Positions 19,318 to 28,503 of a stretch of DNA of 64,000 bases are shown one piece after another. The DNA is taken from positions 665,470 to 729,469 of the forward strand of contig JANPZU010000008.1 of NCBI GenBank assembly GCA_024707405.1, written 5' to 3'. Within the stretch, counting starts at the first letter, position 1, and each line of letters opens with the position of its first letter. Made by a program: the position numbers and the translations under genes. The DNA comes from Luteimonas sp. (lineage in GTDB: Bacteria > Pseudomonadota > Gammaproteobacteria > Xanthomonadales > Xanthomonadaceae). Below the pieces are notes generated by a model, which ran no database searches, was not told where the DNA came from, and was given only the letters and a program-made list of their open reading frames with translations.

Positions 19318-21147
19318 ATGTGCGGAATCGTTGGCGCGATCGCGGATCGCGATGTGGTTCCCGTCCTGATCGACGGGCTGAAGCGTCTGGAATACCGCGG
19401 CTACGACTCTGCCGGCATCGCCGTGGTCGAAGGCAGCGATGTGCGCCGCGTGCGGCGCACCGGCCGCGTGTCCGAGATGGAAGGCGCGGCGCAGGCCGAG
19501 GGCGTGCATGCCAGCCTTGGCATCGGCCACACCCGCTGGGCCACGCACGGCGGCGTCACCGAGGCCAACGCGCATCCGCACATCAGCCACGGCGTGGCGC
19601 TGGTGCACAACGGCATCATCGAGAACCACGAAGAGCAGCGCACGCGTCTGCAGCAGCTCGGCTATGCGTTCGAGTCTCAGACCGATACCGAGGTCATCGC
19701 CCACCTCATCCACCATTACCTCAAGCAGGGCGATGACCTGCTGGCCGCGCTACAGCGTGCGGTGAAGGAACTGCATGGCGCCTACGCGCTGGCCGTGGTC
19801 AGCCGCAAGGAGCCGGGCCGGATGGTGGTCGCGCGCATGGGCTGCCCGCTGCTGGTCGGTCTGGGCGAGGGCGAGAACTTCGTTGCCTCCGACGTGTCCG
19901 CCATCCTCCAGGCGACGCGCCGTGTGATCTTCCTCGAGGAAGGCGATACCGCCGAACTGACGCGTGATGCGGTGCGCGTGTTCGATGCCGACGACCAGCC
20001 GGTGCAGCGCGGCGAGCACCTGTCCGACGTGTCGTTGGCCTCGCTGGAACTCGGCCCGTATCGCCACTTCATGCAGAAGGAGATCCACGAGCAGCCGCGT
20101 GCGATCGGCGACACCATCGAGGCGGTGATCGACGCCGGTGGCTTCGACCCGGCGCTGTTCGGCGCCAACGCCGCCGACGTGCTGCAGGGCGTGGAAGGCG
20201 TGCAGATCCTCGCCTGCGGCACCAGCTTCTATGCCGGCTCGGTAGCGCGTTACTGGATCGAGGCGATCAGCGGCCTGCCGTGCAGTGTCGAGATCGCCAG
20301 CGAGTACCGCTACCGCAGCGCGGTGGCCAACCCGAAGCACCTGGTGGTCACCATCTCGCAGTCGGGCGAAACGCTCGACACGATGGAGGCGCTGAAGTAC
20401 GCCAAGTCGCTGGGCCACGACAAGACGCTGTCGATCTGCAACGTGCCCGAGAGCGCCATCCCGCGCGCCAGCAAGCTGGTGTTCTACACCCGCGCCGGTG
20501 CCGAGATCGGCGTCGCTTCCACCAAGGCGTTCACCACGCAGCTGGTCGCACTGTTCGCGCTCGCCGCGACGCTGGCGAAATTGAACGGCCGTCTCGACGA
20601 CGCGCGCGAGGCCGGTTACATGGACGACCTGCGCTACCTGCCCGGCAGCGTGCAGCACGCGCTGAATCTGGAGCCGCAGATTGCGTCCTGGGCCGAGAAG
20701 TTCGCGCCGAAACAGCACGCGTTGTTTCTCGGCCGCGGCGTGCATTACCCGATCGCGCTGGAAGGCGCGCTCAAGCTCAAGGAAATCTCCTACATCCACG
20801 CCGAGGCGTACCCGGCGGGCGAACTCAAGCACGGCCCGCTGGCGTTGGTGGATGCCGAGATGCCGGTGGTGGTCATCGCGCCCAACGACACCCTGCTGGA
20901 AAAGGTGAAGTCCAACATGCAGGAAGTGCGCGCGCGCGGCGGCGAACTGTTCGTGTTCACCGATGCCGACAGCAACTTCAACGAGTCCGATGGCGTGCAC
21001 GTCATCCGCACTCCGCGCCACGTCGGCGTACTCAGCCCCATCGTGCACACCATTCCCGTGCAGATGCTGGCCTACCACGCCGCACTCGCGCGCGGCACCG
21101 ACGTCGACAAGCCCCGCAACCTCGCCAAATCGGTCACGGTCGAATAA
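19318..21147 (+). CDS. glmS: Glutamine-fructose-6-phosphate aminotransferase
   Basis: This 609-residue enzyme (the same length as E. coli GlmS) makes glucosamine-6-phosphate, the first step of amino-sugar synthesis for the cell wall. The N-terminal glutaminase begins MCGIVGA, where Cys2 becomes the N-terminal nucleophile. [16 protein letters not shown] sequence ([16 protein letters not shown]) and GHTRWATHG follow. Two SIS domains contain [20 protein letters not shown] and SKAFTTQL-like STKAFTTQL. The C-terminus ends [13 protein letters not shown], the typical closing peptide. An AAGGAG ribosome site lies 11 bases before the ATG. It is divergent from the sigma-54 operon and shares its control region. 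Confidence 0.97.
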   Translation: MCGIVGAIADRDVVPVLIDGLKRLEYRGYDSAGIAVVEGSDVRRVRRTGRVSEMEGAAQAEGVHASLGIGHTRWATHGGVTEANAHPHISHGVALVHNGIIENHEEQRTRLQQLGYAFESQTDTEVIAHLIHHYLKQGDDLLAALQRAVKELHGAYALAVVSRKEPGRMVVARMGCPLLVGLGEGENFVASDVSAILQATRRVIFLEEGDTAELTRDAVRVFDADDQPVQRGEHLSDVSLASLELGPYRHFMQKEIHEQPRAIGDTIEAVIDAGGFDPALFGANAADVLQGVEGVQILACGTSFYAGSVARYWIEAISGLPCSVEIASEYRYRSAVANPKHLVVTISQSGETLDTMEALKYAKSLGHDKTLSICNVPESAIPRASKLVFYTRAGAEIGVASTKAFTTQLVALFALAATLAKLNGRLDDAREAGYMDDLRYLPGSVQHALNLEPQIASWAEKFAPKQHALFLGRGVHYPIALEGALKLKEISYIHAEAYPAGELKHGPLALVDAEMPVVVIAPNDTLLEKVKSNMQEVRARGGELFVFTDADSNFNESDGVHVIRTPRHVGVLSPIVHTIPVQMLAYHAALARGTDVDKPRNLAKSVTVE

Positions 21148-21199
21148 CCCCGTCCCCTCGGCTATTGACCGGGCCACCGGCCATGGGTAATGTCGCCCT

Positions 21200-21412
21200 G
21201 CCGAAGGTACGCATCTCTTTATTGCGATAGAGAGATGCGTTTAATAGGGAAGTCCGGTGCGGCCCGTTCGGGCCCATTCCGGCGCTGCCCCGCAGCGGTG
21301 TGTGGAAACGACCTTTGCCATGAGCACTGGCCCTCACGGGCCGGGAAGCGGCGAACAGTAGGTGGACGGCTCCGGCCGCCCGTGTCCACGAGCCCGAAGA
21401 CCTGCCTCGGCC
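21200..21412 (+). promoter_or_regulatory. Cobalamin riboswitch upstream of metE
   Basis: The core elements occur in order: an AATAGGGAAGTCCGGTG block (21243-21259), GCTGCCCCGCAGCGGTG, GAGCACTGG, ACGGGCCGGGAAGCGG, and the B12-box end AGCCCGAAGACCTGCCT (about 21391-21407). CCGAAGGT (21201-21208) can pair with ACCTGCCTCGG as stem P1. An optional hairpin CGCATCTCT / AGAGATGCG precedes the core. Cobalamin binding would switch off metE when B12 is present. Confidence 0.92.
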
Positions 21413-21449
21413 AGGGAGCGATCCCTGCCTGACCTGGTGCCCGAGGGAG
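21404..21449 (+). promoter_or_regulatory. Possible expression-platform hairpin of the metE riboswitch
   Basis: CCTCGGCCAGG at the end of the aptamer can pair with CCTGGTGCCCGAGG about 20 bases on, with an inner CAGGGAGCGATCCCTG hairpin. Its 5' arm overlaps the P1 strand, so the two folds would exclude each other. About 170 bases of further leader with a long inverted repeat (GCATGTCCA / TGGACATGC around 21489-21547) precede metE. Confidence 0.4.
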
Positions 21450-21618
21450 GCGCGCGGGGTGCGTCCCTTCGTCGAAGGGGCGTCCTTGCGCATGTCCATC
21501 CGGTTCCGGTTCGCCCGAGGGGGCGAAGGTCGCTGGCGTGGACATGCCTGCCCTGTGGGCGGCGGATGGCTGCGCGGTTCCTTCGTTCCTCGTTCATCAC
21601 GAATCGAGGACACGCAAC

Positions 21619-23895
21619 ATGACCACCGTGACAAACCTGGGGTTTCCCCGCATCGGCGCCAAGCGCGAACTCAAGCGTGCCGTCGAAGCCTACTGGCGTG
21701 GCGAATCGAGCGCCGGACAACTGCTCGACCAGGCGCAGGCCCTGCGTCATCGCCACTGGCAACTGCAGCATGCAGCCGGCGCCGATTGCGTGCCGAGCAA
21801 CGACTTCTCGCTCTACGACCACGTACTGGATACCGCGTTCCTGTTCGATGCCATCCCGCAGCGCTATCGCGCGCTGGCCGACGCCGATCCGTTGCAGGGC
21901 TATTTCGCGATGGCGCGTGGCGTGCAGAAGGACGGCGTGGACCTGCCCGCGCTGGAGATGACCAAGTGGTTCGACACCAACTACCACTACCTCGTGCCGG
22001 AACTCGAATCCGGGCAGGCCTTCGGCTTGCGCGGCGACAAGCCGGTCGCGGAATTCCTCGAGGCGAAGGCGGCCGGCGTGAAGTCGCGGCCGGTGCTGCT
22101 GGGGCCGGTGAGTTTCCTGCTGCTTTCCAAGTCGGTCGATGGCAGCGACCGGCTCGACCTGCTGCCCGGGCTGGTCGCGGCCTACGGCCAATTGCTGGGC
22201 AAGCTGAAGGCGGCTGGCGCGGAGTGGGTGCAGATCGACGAGCCTTGCCTGGTGCTCGACCAGGACGGCGACGACCATGCCGCCTATCGCCAGGCCTATG
22301 CGGCGTTGGCCGTGATGGGTCGCCCGAAGCTGTTGCTGGCGACCTACTTCGGCTCGATCGGCGACAACCTGCCGTTGGTGGCGGGATTGCCGGTCGACGG
22401 GCTGCACGTCGACCTGGTGCGTGCGCCGGAACAACTCGATGCCGTGCTCGATGCGTGGCCGGCAGATCGCGTGTTGTCGCTCGGGCTGGTCGATGGCCGC
22501 AATGTCTGGCGCACCGATCTCGATCGCGCGCTGGTGCTCGCGCGGCGCGCCCACGGCCGGGTCGGCGGCGATCGGTTGCAGGTCGCGCCGTCGTGCTCTC
22601 TGCTGCACAGCCCCATCGATGCCATGCTCGAACGCGCGATGCCCACCGACCTGTTGAGTTGGCTGGCATTCGCGCGGCAGAAGATCGAGGAACTGCGCGT
22701 GCTGGCGGACGCGCTGAACGGACTGGTGTCGGCCAATTCAACGCTCGAGGTCGCACGTGACCGCATGGCTTCGCGCCGGCATTCCGCCCGGGTGCACAAG
22801 CCTGAAGTAGCCGCGCGGCTTGGATCGCTCGGTCGTGATGCCAGCCATCGCACGTCGACCTACGCGCAGCGCAAGGGCGTGCAACGGCAGCGATTCGGAC
22901 TGCCGTCGTTCCCGACCACGACCATCGGCTCCTTTCCGCAAACGAAGGAAGTACGTGATGCGCGGGCCAGTTTCAAGTCCGGCAAGCTGGACGAATCCGG
23001 TTACGACGCCTTCATCGCGTGCGAAACCGAGCGTTGCGTCCGCGTCCAGGAAGAGATCGGCATCGACGTGCTCGTCCATGGCGAATTCGAGCGCAACGAC
23101 ATGGTGGAGTACTTCGGGGAACAGCTCGATGGCTTTGCCTTCACCAGGAACGGCTGGGTGCAGAGCTATGGCTCGCGCTGCGTCAAACCGCCGATCATCT
23201 ATGGCGATGTGATGCGCCCCGCACCGATGACGGTGCGCTGGTCGCAATATGCGCAATCGCTGACCGACAGGCCGATGAAGGGCATGCTGACCGGGCCGGT
23301 GACCGTGTTGCAGTGGTCGTTCGTGCGCGACGACCAGCCGCGCTCGCACACCTGTCGCCAGATCGCATTGGCCTTGCGTGACGAGGTGGTGGATCTGGAA
23401 GCGGCCGGCATCGGCATCATCCAGATCGACGAACCGGCCCTGCGCGAAGGACTGCCGTTGCGGCGCGCGGACTGGAAGGCCTACCTCGACTGGGCGGTGG
23501 AATCATTCCGCATCAGCGCCTCCGGTGTGCGCGACGAGACCCAGATCCATACGCACATGTGCTACTCGGAGTTCAACGACATCATCGAAGCGGTGGCGGC
23601 GATGGATGCCGACGTGATCTCGATCGAAACCTCGCGCTCGCGTATGGAATTGCTGGATGCGTTCGTGAAGTTCCGCTATCCCAACGAGATCGGCCCCGGC
23701 GTCTACGACATCCACTCGCCGCGCGTCCCTGATCGCATCGAGATGGTCGGTCTGCTGGAAAAGGCCAAGTCCGTGCTCTCGCCGGATCAGATCTGGGTCA
23801 ATCCCGATTGCGGCCTGAAGACGCGCGGCTGGAAGGAAACACGCGAAGCGCTCGAAGCGATGGTCGCCGCCGCGCGCGAAATCCGCAAAGCGTAG
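21619..23895 (+). CDS. metE: Cobalamin-independent methionine synthase
   Basis: This 758-residue zinc enzyme transfers the methyl group of methyltetrahydrofolate-polyglutamate to homocysteine. The ATG at 21619 follows a GAGGA site and gives MTTVTNLGFPRIGAKREL, the standard MetE start. Zinc ligands are visible as His646 and Cys648 in THMCYSEF and Cys731 in NPDCGLKTR, matching E. coli H641, C643 and C726 with a five-residue shift. The linker between the two barrel domains (about 375-420) is long and basic. It is controlled by the upstream cobalamin riboswitch, implying that a B12-dependent MetH is encoded elsewhere. Confidence 0.97.
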   Translation: MTTVTNLGFPRIGAKRELKRAVEAYWRGESSAGQLLDQAQALRHRHWQLQHAAGADCVPSNDFSLYDHVLDTAFLFDAIPQRYRALADADPLQGYFAMARGVQKDGVDLPALEMTKWFDTNYHYLVPELESGQAFGLRGDKPVAEFLEAKAAGVKSRPVLLGPVSFLLLSKSVDGSDRLDLLPGLVAAYGQLLGKLKAAGAEWVQIDEPCLVLDQDGDDHAAYRQAYAALAVMGRPKLLLATYFGSIGDNLPLVAGLPVDGLHVDLVRAPEQLDAVLDAWPADRVLSLGLVDGRNVWRTDLDRALVLARRAHGRVGGDRLQVAPSCSLLHSPIDAMLERAMPTDLLSWLAFARQKIEELRVLADALNGLVSANSTLEVARDRMASRRHSARVHKPEVAARLGSLGRDASHRTSTYAQRKGVQRQRFGLPSFPTTTIGSFPQTKEVRDARASFKSGKLDESGYDAFIACETERCVRVQEEIGIDVLVHGEFERNDMVEYFGEQLDGFAFTRNGWVQSYGSRCVKPPIIYGDVMRPAPMTVRWSQYAQSLTDRPMKGMLTGPVTVLQWSFVRDDQPRSHTCRQIALALRDEVVDLEAAGIGIIQIDEPALREGLPLRRADWKAYLDWAVESFRISASGVRDETQIHTHMCYSEFNDIIEAVAAMDADVISIETSRSRMELLDAFVKFRYPNEIGPGVYDIHSPRVPDRIEMVGLLEKAKSVLSPDQIWVNPDCGLKTRGWKETREALEAMVAAAREIRKA

Positions 23896-23909
23896 CAACG
23901 CAGGAAGGA

Positions 23910-23948
23910 ATGCCATCGCGCCGCAAGGGAAGGCGGCGCGCATGGCAT
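23910..23948 (+). terminator. Hairpin after metE
   Basis: ATGCCATCGCGCCGC pairs with GCGGCGCGCATGGCAT, with a single bulged base and an 8-base loop. It begins 15 bases after the metE stop. There is no T tract, so it is a weak or Rho-assisted terminator for metE and possibly for the converging pdxK operon. Confidence 0.5.
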
Positions 23949-24015
23949 CTGCAAGCCACGGGCCGGCGCCAATCGTCGAGTCGGCGGTGACGGCGGTGCA
24001 TCTGGCTGCGGTGGA

Positions 24016-24267
24016 TCAGCCGCCGCAGCCTCCGCAACAGGTAGAAGGCAGACGTTCGATCTGCGAAGTGCCGAGCGGATGGTCGGATGCGCGCATGAAC
24101 GCAGCCAGTTCGAGATCCGATAGTACGGTCGAGACCCGCAGGATGCGGCCCGAAGGATCGAGGTCGACGATGCCCGCGGGGTCGATGCCGTGCAGTTGCC
24201 GCTCGATGCCCGCCACGTCGATGCCGGGCTGGTCCAGGTGGATGTTGAATTCCATCGCATCGTCCAT
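24016..24267 (-). CDS. Small protein with Cys/Gly-rich tail, unknown
   Basis: This 83-residue protein (start at 24267, or four codons later at MEFNIHL) ends in CCGGCGG. The first 65 residues (FNIHLDQPGIDVAGIERQL, then VDLDPSGRILRVSTVLSDLEL and HPLGTSQIERLPS) read like a small alpha/beta ferredoxin-like domain similar to heavy-metal-associated domains but without an N-terminal CxxC. The three Cys in the tail could bind a metal or be modified. It lies 78 bases downstream of pdxK on the same strand and may share its transcript. No family name can be given with confidence. Confidence 0.65.
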   Translation of the reverse strand: MDDAMEFNIHLDQPGIDVAGIERQLHGIDPAGIVDLDPSGRILRVSTVLSDLELAAFMRASDHPLGTSQIERLPSTCCGGCGG

Positions 24268-24345
24268 GTCATGCCGGAACCGTCCGGCGCCGAGGACAGC
24301 GTATGGACGCGCCGCCGGGTGCGCCTTGACCTGCGTCAGGCAGCC

Positions 24346-25209
24346 CTAGCAGAACGTGGCGGCGAGCTCGCGTGGCAATGCCAGTTCCTGCCATCCGCGC
24401 GCCTGTATCTCGCGCAGCACGCGAACCACATCGTCGCAAGCCTGTCGTGCGGCGTCGCGGACGGCCATGTCGCCGGCCATGCGTCCGCCGACGAGTGCGG
24501 CGAACATGTCGCCGACCCCCTTGACCGGGTGTGCGACGGATACGTGCTCGATGACATCGCAGCCGGTGGTGGATGCCACGACGACCTGCAATTTCCCGGC
24601 GGGATTGGTTTCCGGGGCCGCACTGGTGACCATCACCCACTGCGTGGTGTCGCCGAGCAGGCCGGAGGCGGCATCGATGCAATCGTCGAGCGTGCGCAGT
24701 TTGCGACCGGAGATCTGTTCGAGTTCGAAGTGATTGGGCGTCAGCCCGTGTGCGCGCGGCAGCAGGTGGTCACGCCACACGGGTAGCAGTGCAGGGTCGG
24801 TGTAGATGCCGGTGTCGTGGTCGCCGATCACCGGGTCGATCTGCAGCCGCAGCGCGGGATTGCGCTCGCGCATGCGGTCGAGCCAGCGTGCAAGCGCCAG
24901 TCCTTGCGCGGGAGAACCCAGGTAGCCGACCAGCAGCAGGCGCGCGCGCGTGATCGCTTCGCGTGCCTCCAGGTCGTCGAGCAATCCTTCGAACCAGTCC
25001 AGCGGCAGCGCGCCGCCATGCATTGTCGGATAGTGCGGCGTGTTGCCGAGCAGCACCGTCGGCACCGGGGACACCTGCAGGCCGAGTGCCTGCAGCACCG
25101 GCACCGCGATGCTGTTGCCGACACCGCCATAGGCCACCTGTGACTGCACCGACACCACGTCGATGATGCGTTCCCCGGCAATGGGGGGCGATGCGATGTT
25201 GCCTCTCAT
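24346..25209 (-). CDS. pdxK: Pyridoxal kinase
   Basis: This 287-residue ribokinase-fold enzyme phosphorylates pyridoxal, pyridoxine and pyridoxamine in the vitamin B6 salvage pathway. The start at 25209 (MRGNIASPPIAGERIIDVVS) overlaps the yggS stop by four bases; the frame extends upstream without protein character. Motifs close to E. coli PdxK are VQSQVAYGGVGNSIAVPVLQ, TVLLGNTPHYPTMHGGALP, DPVIGDHDTGIYTDP, TPNHFELEQISG and the catalytic anion-hole loop VKGVGDMFAALVGG, with Asp as base. The resemblance is to PdxK rather than PdxY. Coupling to a PLP-binding protein supports a role in PLP homeostasis. Confidence 0.92.
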   Translation of the reverse strand: MRGNIASPPIAGERIIDVVSVQSQVAYGGVGNSIAVPVLQALGLQVSPVPTVLLGNTPHYPTMHGGALPLDWFEGLLDDLEAREAITRARLLLVGYLGSPAQGLALARWLDRMRERNPALRLQIDPVIGDHDTGIYTDPALLPVWRDHLLPRAHGLTPNHFELEQISGRKLRTLDDCIDAASGLLGDTTQWVMVTSAAPETNPAGKLQVVVASTTGCDVIEHVSVAHPVKGVGDMFAALVGGRMAGDMAVRDAARQACDDVVRVLREIQARGWQELALPRELAATFC

Positions 25210-25979
25210 GGCGTTGTCGTTGCCGTGCCCGCGAAACCGGGCCAGTAATCGCTGTCGGGCGTGGCGCGGTTGCCGAAGATCGCGGTGCCAACGCGCACGG
25301 TGGTCGCGCCTTCGGCGATGGCGAGCTCGAAATCGCCGGACATGCCCATCGACAGTTCGTCCATGGCGATGCCGTCCGGCGCGTCCTGCCGAAGCTGGTC
25401 GCGCAATTCGCGCAGGCGGACGAAGCACGGGCGCACCAGCGTTTCGTCCGGCGAGAACAGTGCCAGCGTCATCAACCCGCGCACGCGCAGCGAATGGAAC
25501 GCGGGCAATTGCCTGACGAAGGTCTCGACTTCATCTGGCGACAGTCCGAATTTGCTGGCCTCGCCAGAGGTGTTCACCTGTACCAGCACGTCGAGTGCGC
25601 GCCCCTGCTTCTGCAGCTGCGCATCCAGTGCTTCGGCGACGCGCAGGCTGTCGAGCGCCTGGAATTCGCTGGCGAAACGCACGACGTGCTTGGATTTATT
25701 GGTTTGCAAGTGTCCGATCAACGCCCAGCGCAAGCCTTCCAGATCCGCCATGGCTTCGGATTTGGCTTGTGCTTCCTGCACCTTGTTCTCGCCGAATTCG
25801 TGCAGGCCGATCGCGTGCGCCACGCGCAGGCGCGCTTCGTCGACGGTCTTGGTGACGGGCAGCAGTCGTACGTCGGCAGGATCGCGGTCGGCCCGTCGGC
25901 AGGCCACCGCGATCCTCTCGCGGATGGCCGCGACGTTGTCGCGCAACGTGGCTGCATAGTGGTTCGGATCAAGGCTCAT
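25206..25979 (-). CDS. yggS: YggS/PROSC family PLP homeostasis protein
   Basis: This 257-residue single-domain PLP-binding protein carries PLP-binding Lys44 in LLPVTKTV. Other family motifs are GENKVQEAQAK (GENYVQE in most members), WALIGHLQTNKSKHVV, VLVQVNTSGEASKFGL, RGLMTLA and ELSMGMSGDFELAIAEGATTVRVGTAIFG. The family has no known enzymatic activity and buffers or delivers PLP; loss unbalances B6 vitamers and amino-acid metabolism in E. coli. Here it is translationally coupled to pyridoxal kinase. In many proteobacteria yggS instead neighbours the pilT or proC region. Confidence 0.93.
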   Translation of the reverse strand: MSLDPNHYAATLRDNVAAIRERIAVACRRADRDPADVRLLPVTKTVDEARLRVAHAIGLHEFGENKVQEAQAKSEAMADLEGLRWALIGHLQTNKSKHVVRFASEFQALDSLRVAEALDAQLQKQGRALDVLVQVNTSGEASKFGLSPDEVETFVRQLPAFHSLRVRGLMTLALFSPDETLVRPCFVRLRELRDQLRQDAPDGIAMDELSMGMSGDFELAIAEGATTVRVGTAIFGNRATPDSDYWPGFAGTATTTP

Positions 25980-26042
25980 CGCGTGGTTGGCGAGCGGTGC
26001 AGGAATGCATCGTGGCCATTATCGCGCGTCGGCCATGCAAAC

Positions 26043-26068
26043 GGCCGGCACCCGTTGGGATGCCGGCC
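26043..26068 (-). terminator. Hairpin after the Pro-rich lipoprotein gene
   Basis: GGCCGGCA and TGCCGGCC form a perfect 8-bp stem around a 10-base loop. It sits between the lipoprotein gene and the start of yggS on the same strand and probably separates the two transcripts. Confidence 0.5.
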
Positions 26069-26121
26069 GCGCTTGTGTCGCTCGGGATGGGCAAGGCGCC
26101 ATCGCGCGCGGCCCGTGGCAT

Positions 26122-26460
26122 TCAGCCCGGCGGCGGCGGGGCAGGCGATTCTTCCGGTTCGGTCGGCGGTTGTTCCGTCGGTGGCGGCAACTGCTCCGAC
26201 GGCGGTGGCGTCGTCGGCGGTTCTGCCTGTCGGCGCAGGCATTCGTCGAGCTCGGCGCCCATCAGGTTGGCGCAGGGGTCGATCTCCTGCATCGGCGGCG
26301 GCAGCGGTGCCGGCATCGTGTCGACCGGCGTGGTGTCGGCACTCTCGTCGAGCGCAGGTTCGATGGGCGCTTCGTCGCGCTGGCATGCGGTGGTCGCGAA
26401 CGCCAGCGCCAGCGCGGCAAGCAGCGGCCTGGCGGCGATCGAAATCGTGGTGGGCTTCAT
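26122..26460 (-). CDS. Small Pro/Glu-rich lipoprotein, unknown
   Basis: This 112-residue protein starts at the ATG at 26460, preceded by AGGAA. The N-terminus (MKPTTISIAARPLLAALALA, then FATTAC) is a signal peptide ending in a plausible, slightly non-canonical lipobox with Cys25. The mature part holds one conserved-looking segment with two Cys (DPCANLMGAELDECLRRQ) that may form a disulfide. It is followed by a low-complexity Pro/Glu/Thr tail ending PPPPG, probably a flexible cell-wall-spanning linker. Function unknown; it is monocistronic. Confidence 0.65.
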   Translation of the reverse strand: MKPTTISIAARPLLAALALAFATTACQRDEAPIEPALDESADTTPVDTMPAPLPPPMQEIDPCANLMGAELDECLRRQAEPPTTPPPSEQLPPPTEQPPTEPEESPAPPPPG

Positions 26461-26792
26461 GATGCGTATTCCTGTCGTGGCGAGGCTTGTCGCCCCGGCG
26501 CCAAGTTGGCAGATGCATCGATGCCCGCGCGTGAAGGAAGATCGTGTCGCTTTCACGCGTGGCCAACAGCGCGGCTGCATTCCCGGATCTGCATGGCACA
26601 AGCGTGCCGATCGATCTCGTCGTCCTTGGCGCCGTGCGATGACGATGAATGCGTGCGTGTGCACGCGGGGATCACGCAGGCTGCGCATGGCGTTAACCGG
26701 AGTGCATGTAGCGTTTCGCCACGAGTGCAAAAGCGGGTCTACGCGAATGCACGCCAATCGCGCCGATGCGCGCCCATGACAGGAGATCAACG
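26461..26792. other. Intergenic region between divergent lipoprotein and BON genes
   Basis: This 332-base region separates two divergent genes and should hold both promoters. The right end has the AGGAG ribosome site of the BON gene. The middle is somewhat less GC-rich. No clear promoter pair, repeat or RNA could be identified; the open frames here look non-coding. Confidence 0.4.
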
Positions 26793-27173
26793 ATGAATGC
26801 CATGAACCGCAAGAACACGCTCGGTATCCTTGCCGCCTCGTTGCTGGCAGGCTCGATGGGGTTGGCCCATGCCGGCGATCCGCAGGCGCAGGATCGCGCG
26901 GGTGCTCATGCAACCGAAAGCGAGTCCGAACAGCCGGCCGGTGACACCTGGATCACCACCAAGGTGAAGGCGCAGTTGCTGGCCGACAGCGATGTTTCCG
27001 GCCTCGACATCAGCGTCGAGACGGTCAACGGCGTGGTCAAGCTCAGCGGTGATGTCGAAACCCAGGCCGAGGCCGACCGTGCCGTCGCCGTGGCCGAATC
27101 CACCGAAGGCGTGACCAACGTCGATGCCACCGGCATCAATGTCCGCGCCAACGCGATCGGCGGCATGCACTAA
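26793..27173 (+). CDS. Periplasmic BON-domain protein
   Basis: This 126-residue protein starts at the ATG at 26793 after an AGGAG site. The signal peptide (MNAMNRKNTLGILAASLLAG, then SMGLAHA) is followed by a short acidic linker and one BON domain (about 58-126). The domain has the pattern WITTKVKAQLLADSDVSGLD, VETVNGVVKLSGDVETQAEADRA in two parts, and GVTNVDATGINV. BON domains bind phospholipids or other proteins at membranes and appear in OsmY-like stress proteins. This one is a single-domain OsmY relative. It stands alone with a strong terminator after it. Confidence 0.85.
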   Translation: MNAMNRKNTLGILAASLLAGSMGLAHAGDPQAQDRAGAHATESESEQPAGDTWITTKVKAQLLADSDVSGLDISVETVNGVVKLSGDVETQAEADRAVAVAESTEGVTNVDATGINVRANAIGGMH

Positions 27174-27253
27174 GCGTTCGCCAATTACTCATTACTTTGA
27201 CTTGCCGCGCATCGCCGGTCGTCCCGGCGGTGCCGCGGTGGCGTGATGGAACT

Positions 27254-27291
27254 GGCCGGGCATGCGCACATCGTTCCGCGCATGCCCGGCC
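27254..27291 (+). terminator. Strong hairpin between BON gene and dinB
   Basis: GGCCGGGCATGCGC and GCGCATGCCCGGCC form a perfect 14-bp stem with a 10-base loop, followed by TTCGATTG. It lies 80 bases after the BON gene and ends about 58 bases before dinB. Confidence 0.6.
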
Positions 27292-27349
27292 TTCGATTGC
27301 GCGCAAGCCGGCATCTGCGTCTTGCCCGATCCGACGTGGGCGGCGGATC

Positions 27350-28450
27350 ATGTCTGCCATGCCAACCCGCAAGATCCTCCACGTCGACATGGATGCGTTT
27401 TACGCATCGGTCGAGCAGCGCGACGATCCCTCGTTGCGCGGCAGGCCCGTGGTGGTCGCCTGGCGCGGTGCACGGTCGGTGGTGTGCGCGGCCTCGTACG
27501 AAGCGCGGAAATACGGCGTGCGCTCGGCGATGCCTGCGTTGCGCGCCGAAAGGCTGTGCCCGGATGCGGTGTTCGTGCCGCCGGATTTCCCGCGCTACAA
27601 GGCGGTATCGCGGCAGGTGCGCGAGATCTTCCTGTCGCATACCGATCTGGTGCAACCGCTGTCGCTGGATGAGGCCTACCTCGACGTCACCGACCCGAAA
27701 ATCGCGTCGCCCAGCGCTACCGCGACCGCGCAGGTGATTCGCGAACGCATCCGTGCCGATACCGGCCTCACCGCGTCCGCAGGCGTCGCACCGAACAAGT
27801 TCATCGCCAAGATCGCCTCGGACTGGAACAAGCCCGATGGCCTGTTCGTGGTCAAGCCGCACCAGGTCGAGGCGTTCCTGACCCCGTTGCCGGTGGCGAA
27901 GATCCCCGGCGTGGGCAAGGTGATGCAGGAAAAACTCGCGAAACTGGGCATCGCCACCGTCGGCGACCTGCGCGGCATTGCACTGGAGGAATTGCAGCAA
28001 CGCTTCGGCAGTTTCGGCGCCGCGCTGCATCGACGTGCGCGCGGGATCGACGAGCGCCCGGTCGAACCCGACCAGCCGGTGCAGTCGATTTCCGCGGAGG
28101 ATACCTTCGCCACCGACCTGCCGTTGCCCGAGTTGCCACCACATGTCCACCGCATCGGCGAGAAGGCATGGCAAGCCGCGCGCAAGACCGAGCGCATCGG
28201 TCGCACCGTGGTGCTGAAGCTCAAGACCGCGCAGTTCCGCATCCTCACGCGCAGCCACACGCCAGACGTACCTCCGGCCTCGCTGGACGAGTTCCTGCGC
28301 ATCGCAGTGGCGTTGCTGTCGCGGGTCGAATTGCCCGACGACACGCGCTACCGGCTGGTGGGCGTGGGCTTGTCCAACTTCCACGATGCCGAGGACGACG
28401 AGCGGCAGCCGGGATTGTTCGCAGGCGAGGCGGCGCCCGCCGAGGCCTGA
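27350..28450 (+). CDS. dinB: DNA polymerase IV (Y family)
   Basis: This 366-residue error-prone polymerase is used for lesion bypass. The ATG at 27350 gives MSAMPTRKILHVDMDAFYAS; a second ATG three codons on is also possible. Catalytic acids are in HVDMDAFYASVE and SLDEAYLDVT. The steric-gate region FYASVEQ, the helix-hairpin-helix thumb (IPGVGKVMQEKLAKLGI) and the little-finger domain with GRTVVLKLKTAQF are all present. The C-terminus ends QPGLFAGEAAPAEA; QxGLF-like tails bind the beta clamp. No LexA-type site was recognised in the upstream gap. Confidence 0.95.
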   Translation: MSAMPTRKILHVDMDAFYASVEQRDDPSLRGRPVVVAWRGARSVVCAASYEARKYGVRSAMPALRAERLCPDAVFVPPDFPRYKAVSRQVREIFLSHTDLVQPLSLDEAYLDVTDPKIASPSATATAQVIRERIRADTGLTASAGVAPNKFIAKIASDWNKPDGLFVVKPHQVEAFLTPLPVAKIPGVGKVMQEKLAKLGIATVGDLRGIALEELQQRFGSFGAALHRRARGIDERPVEPDQPVQSISAEDTFATDLPLPELPPHVHRIGEKAWQAARKTERIGRTVVLKLKTAQFRILTRSHTPDVPPASLDEFLRIAVALLSRVELPDDTRYRLVGVGLSNFHDAEDDERQPGLFAGEAAPAEA

Positions 28451-28503
28451 CGCCGTCTCCGTGACACTCGATACACTGCACGCCCTTGCGCCAGGTACAG
28501 ACG

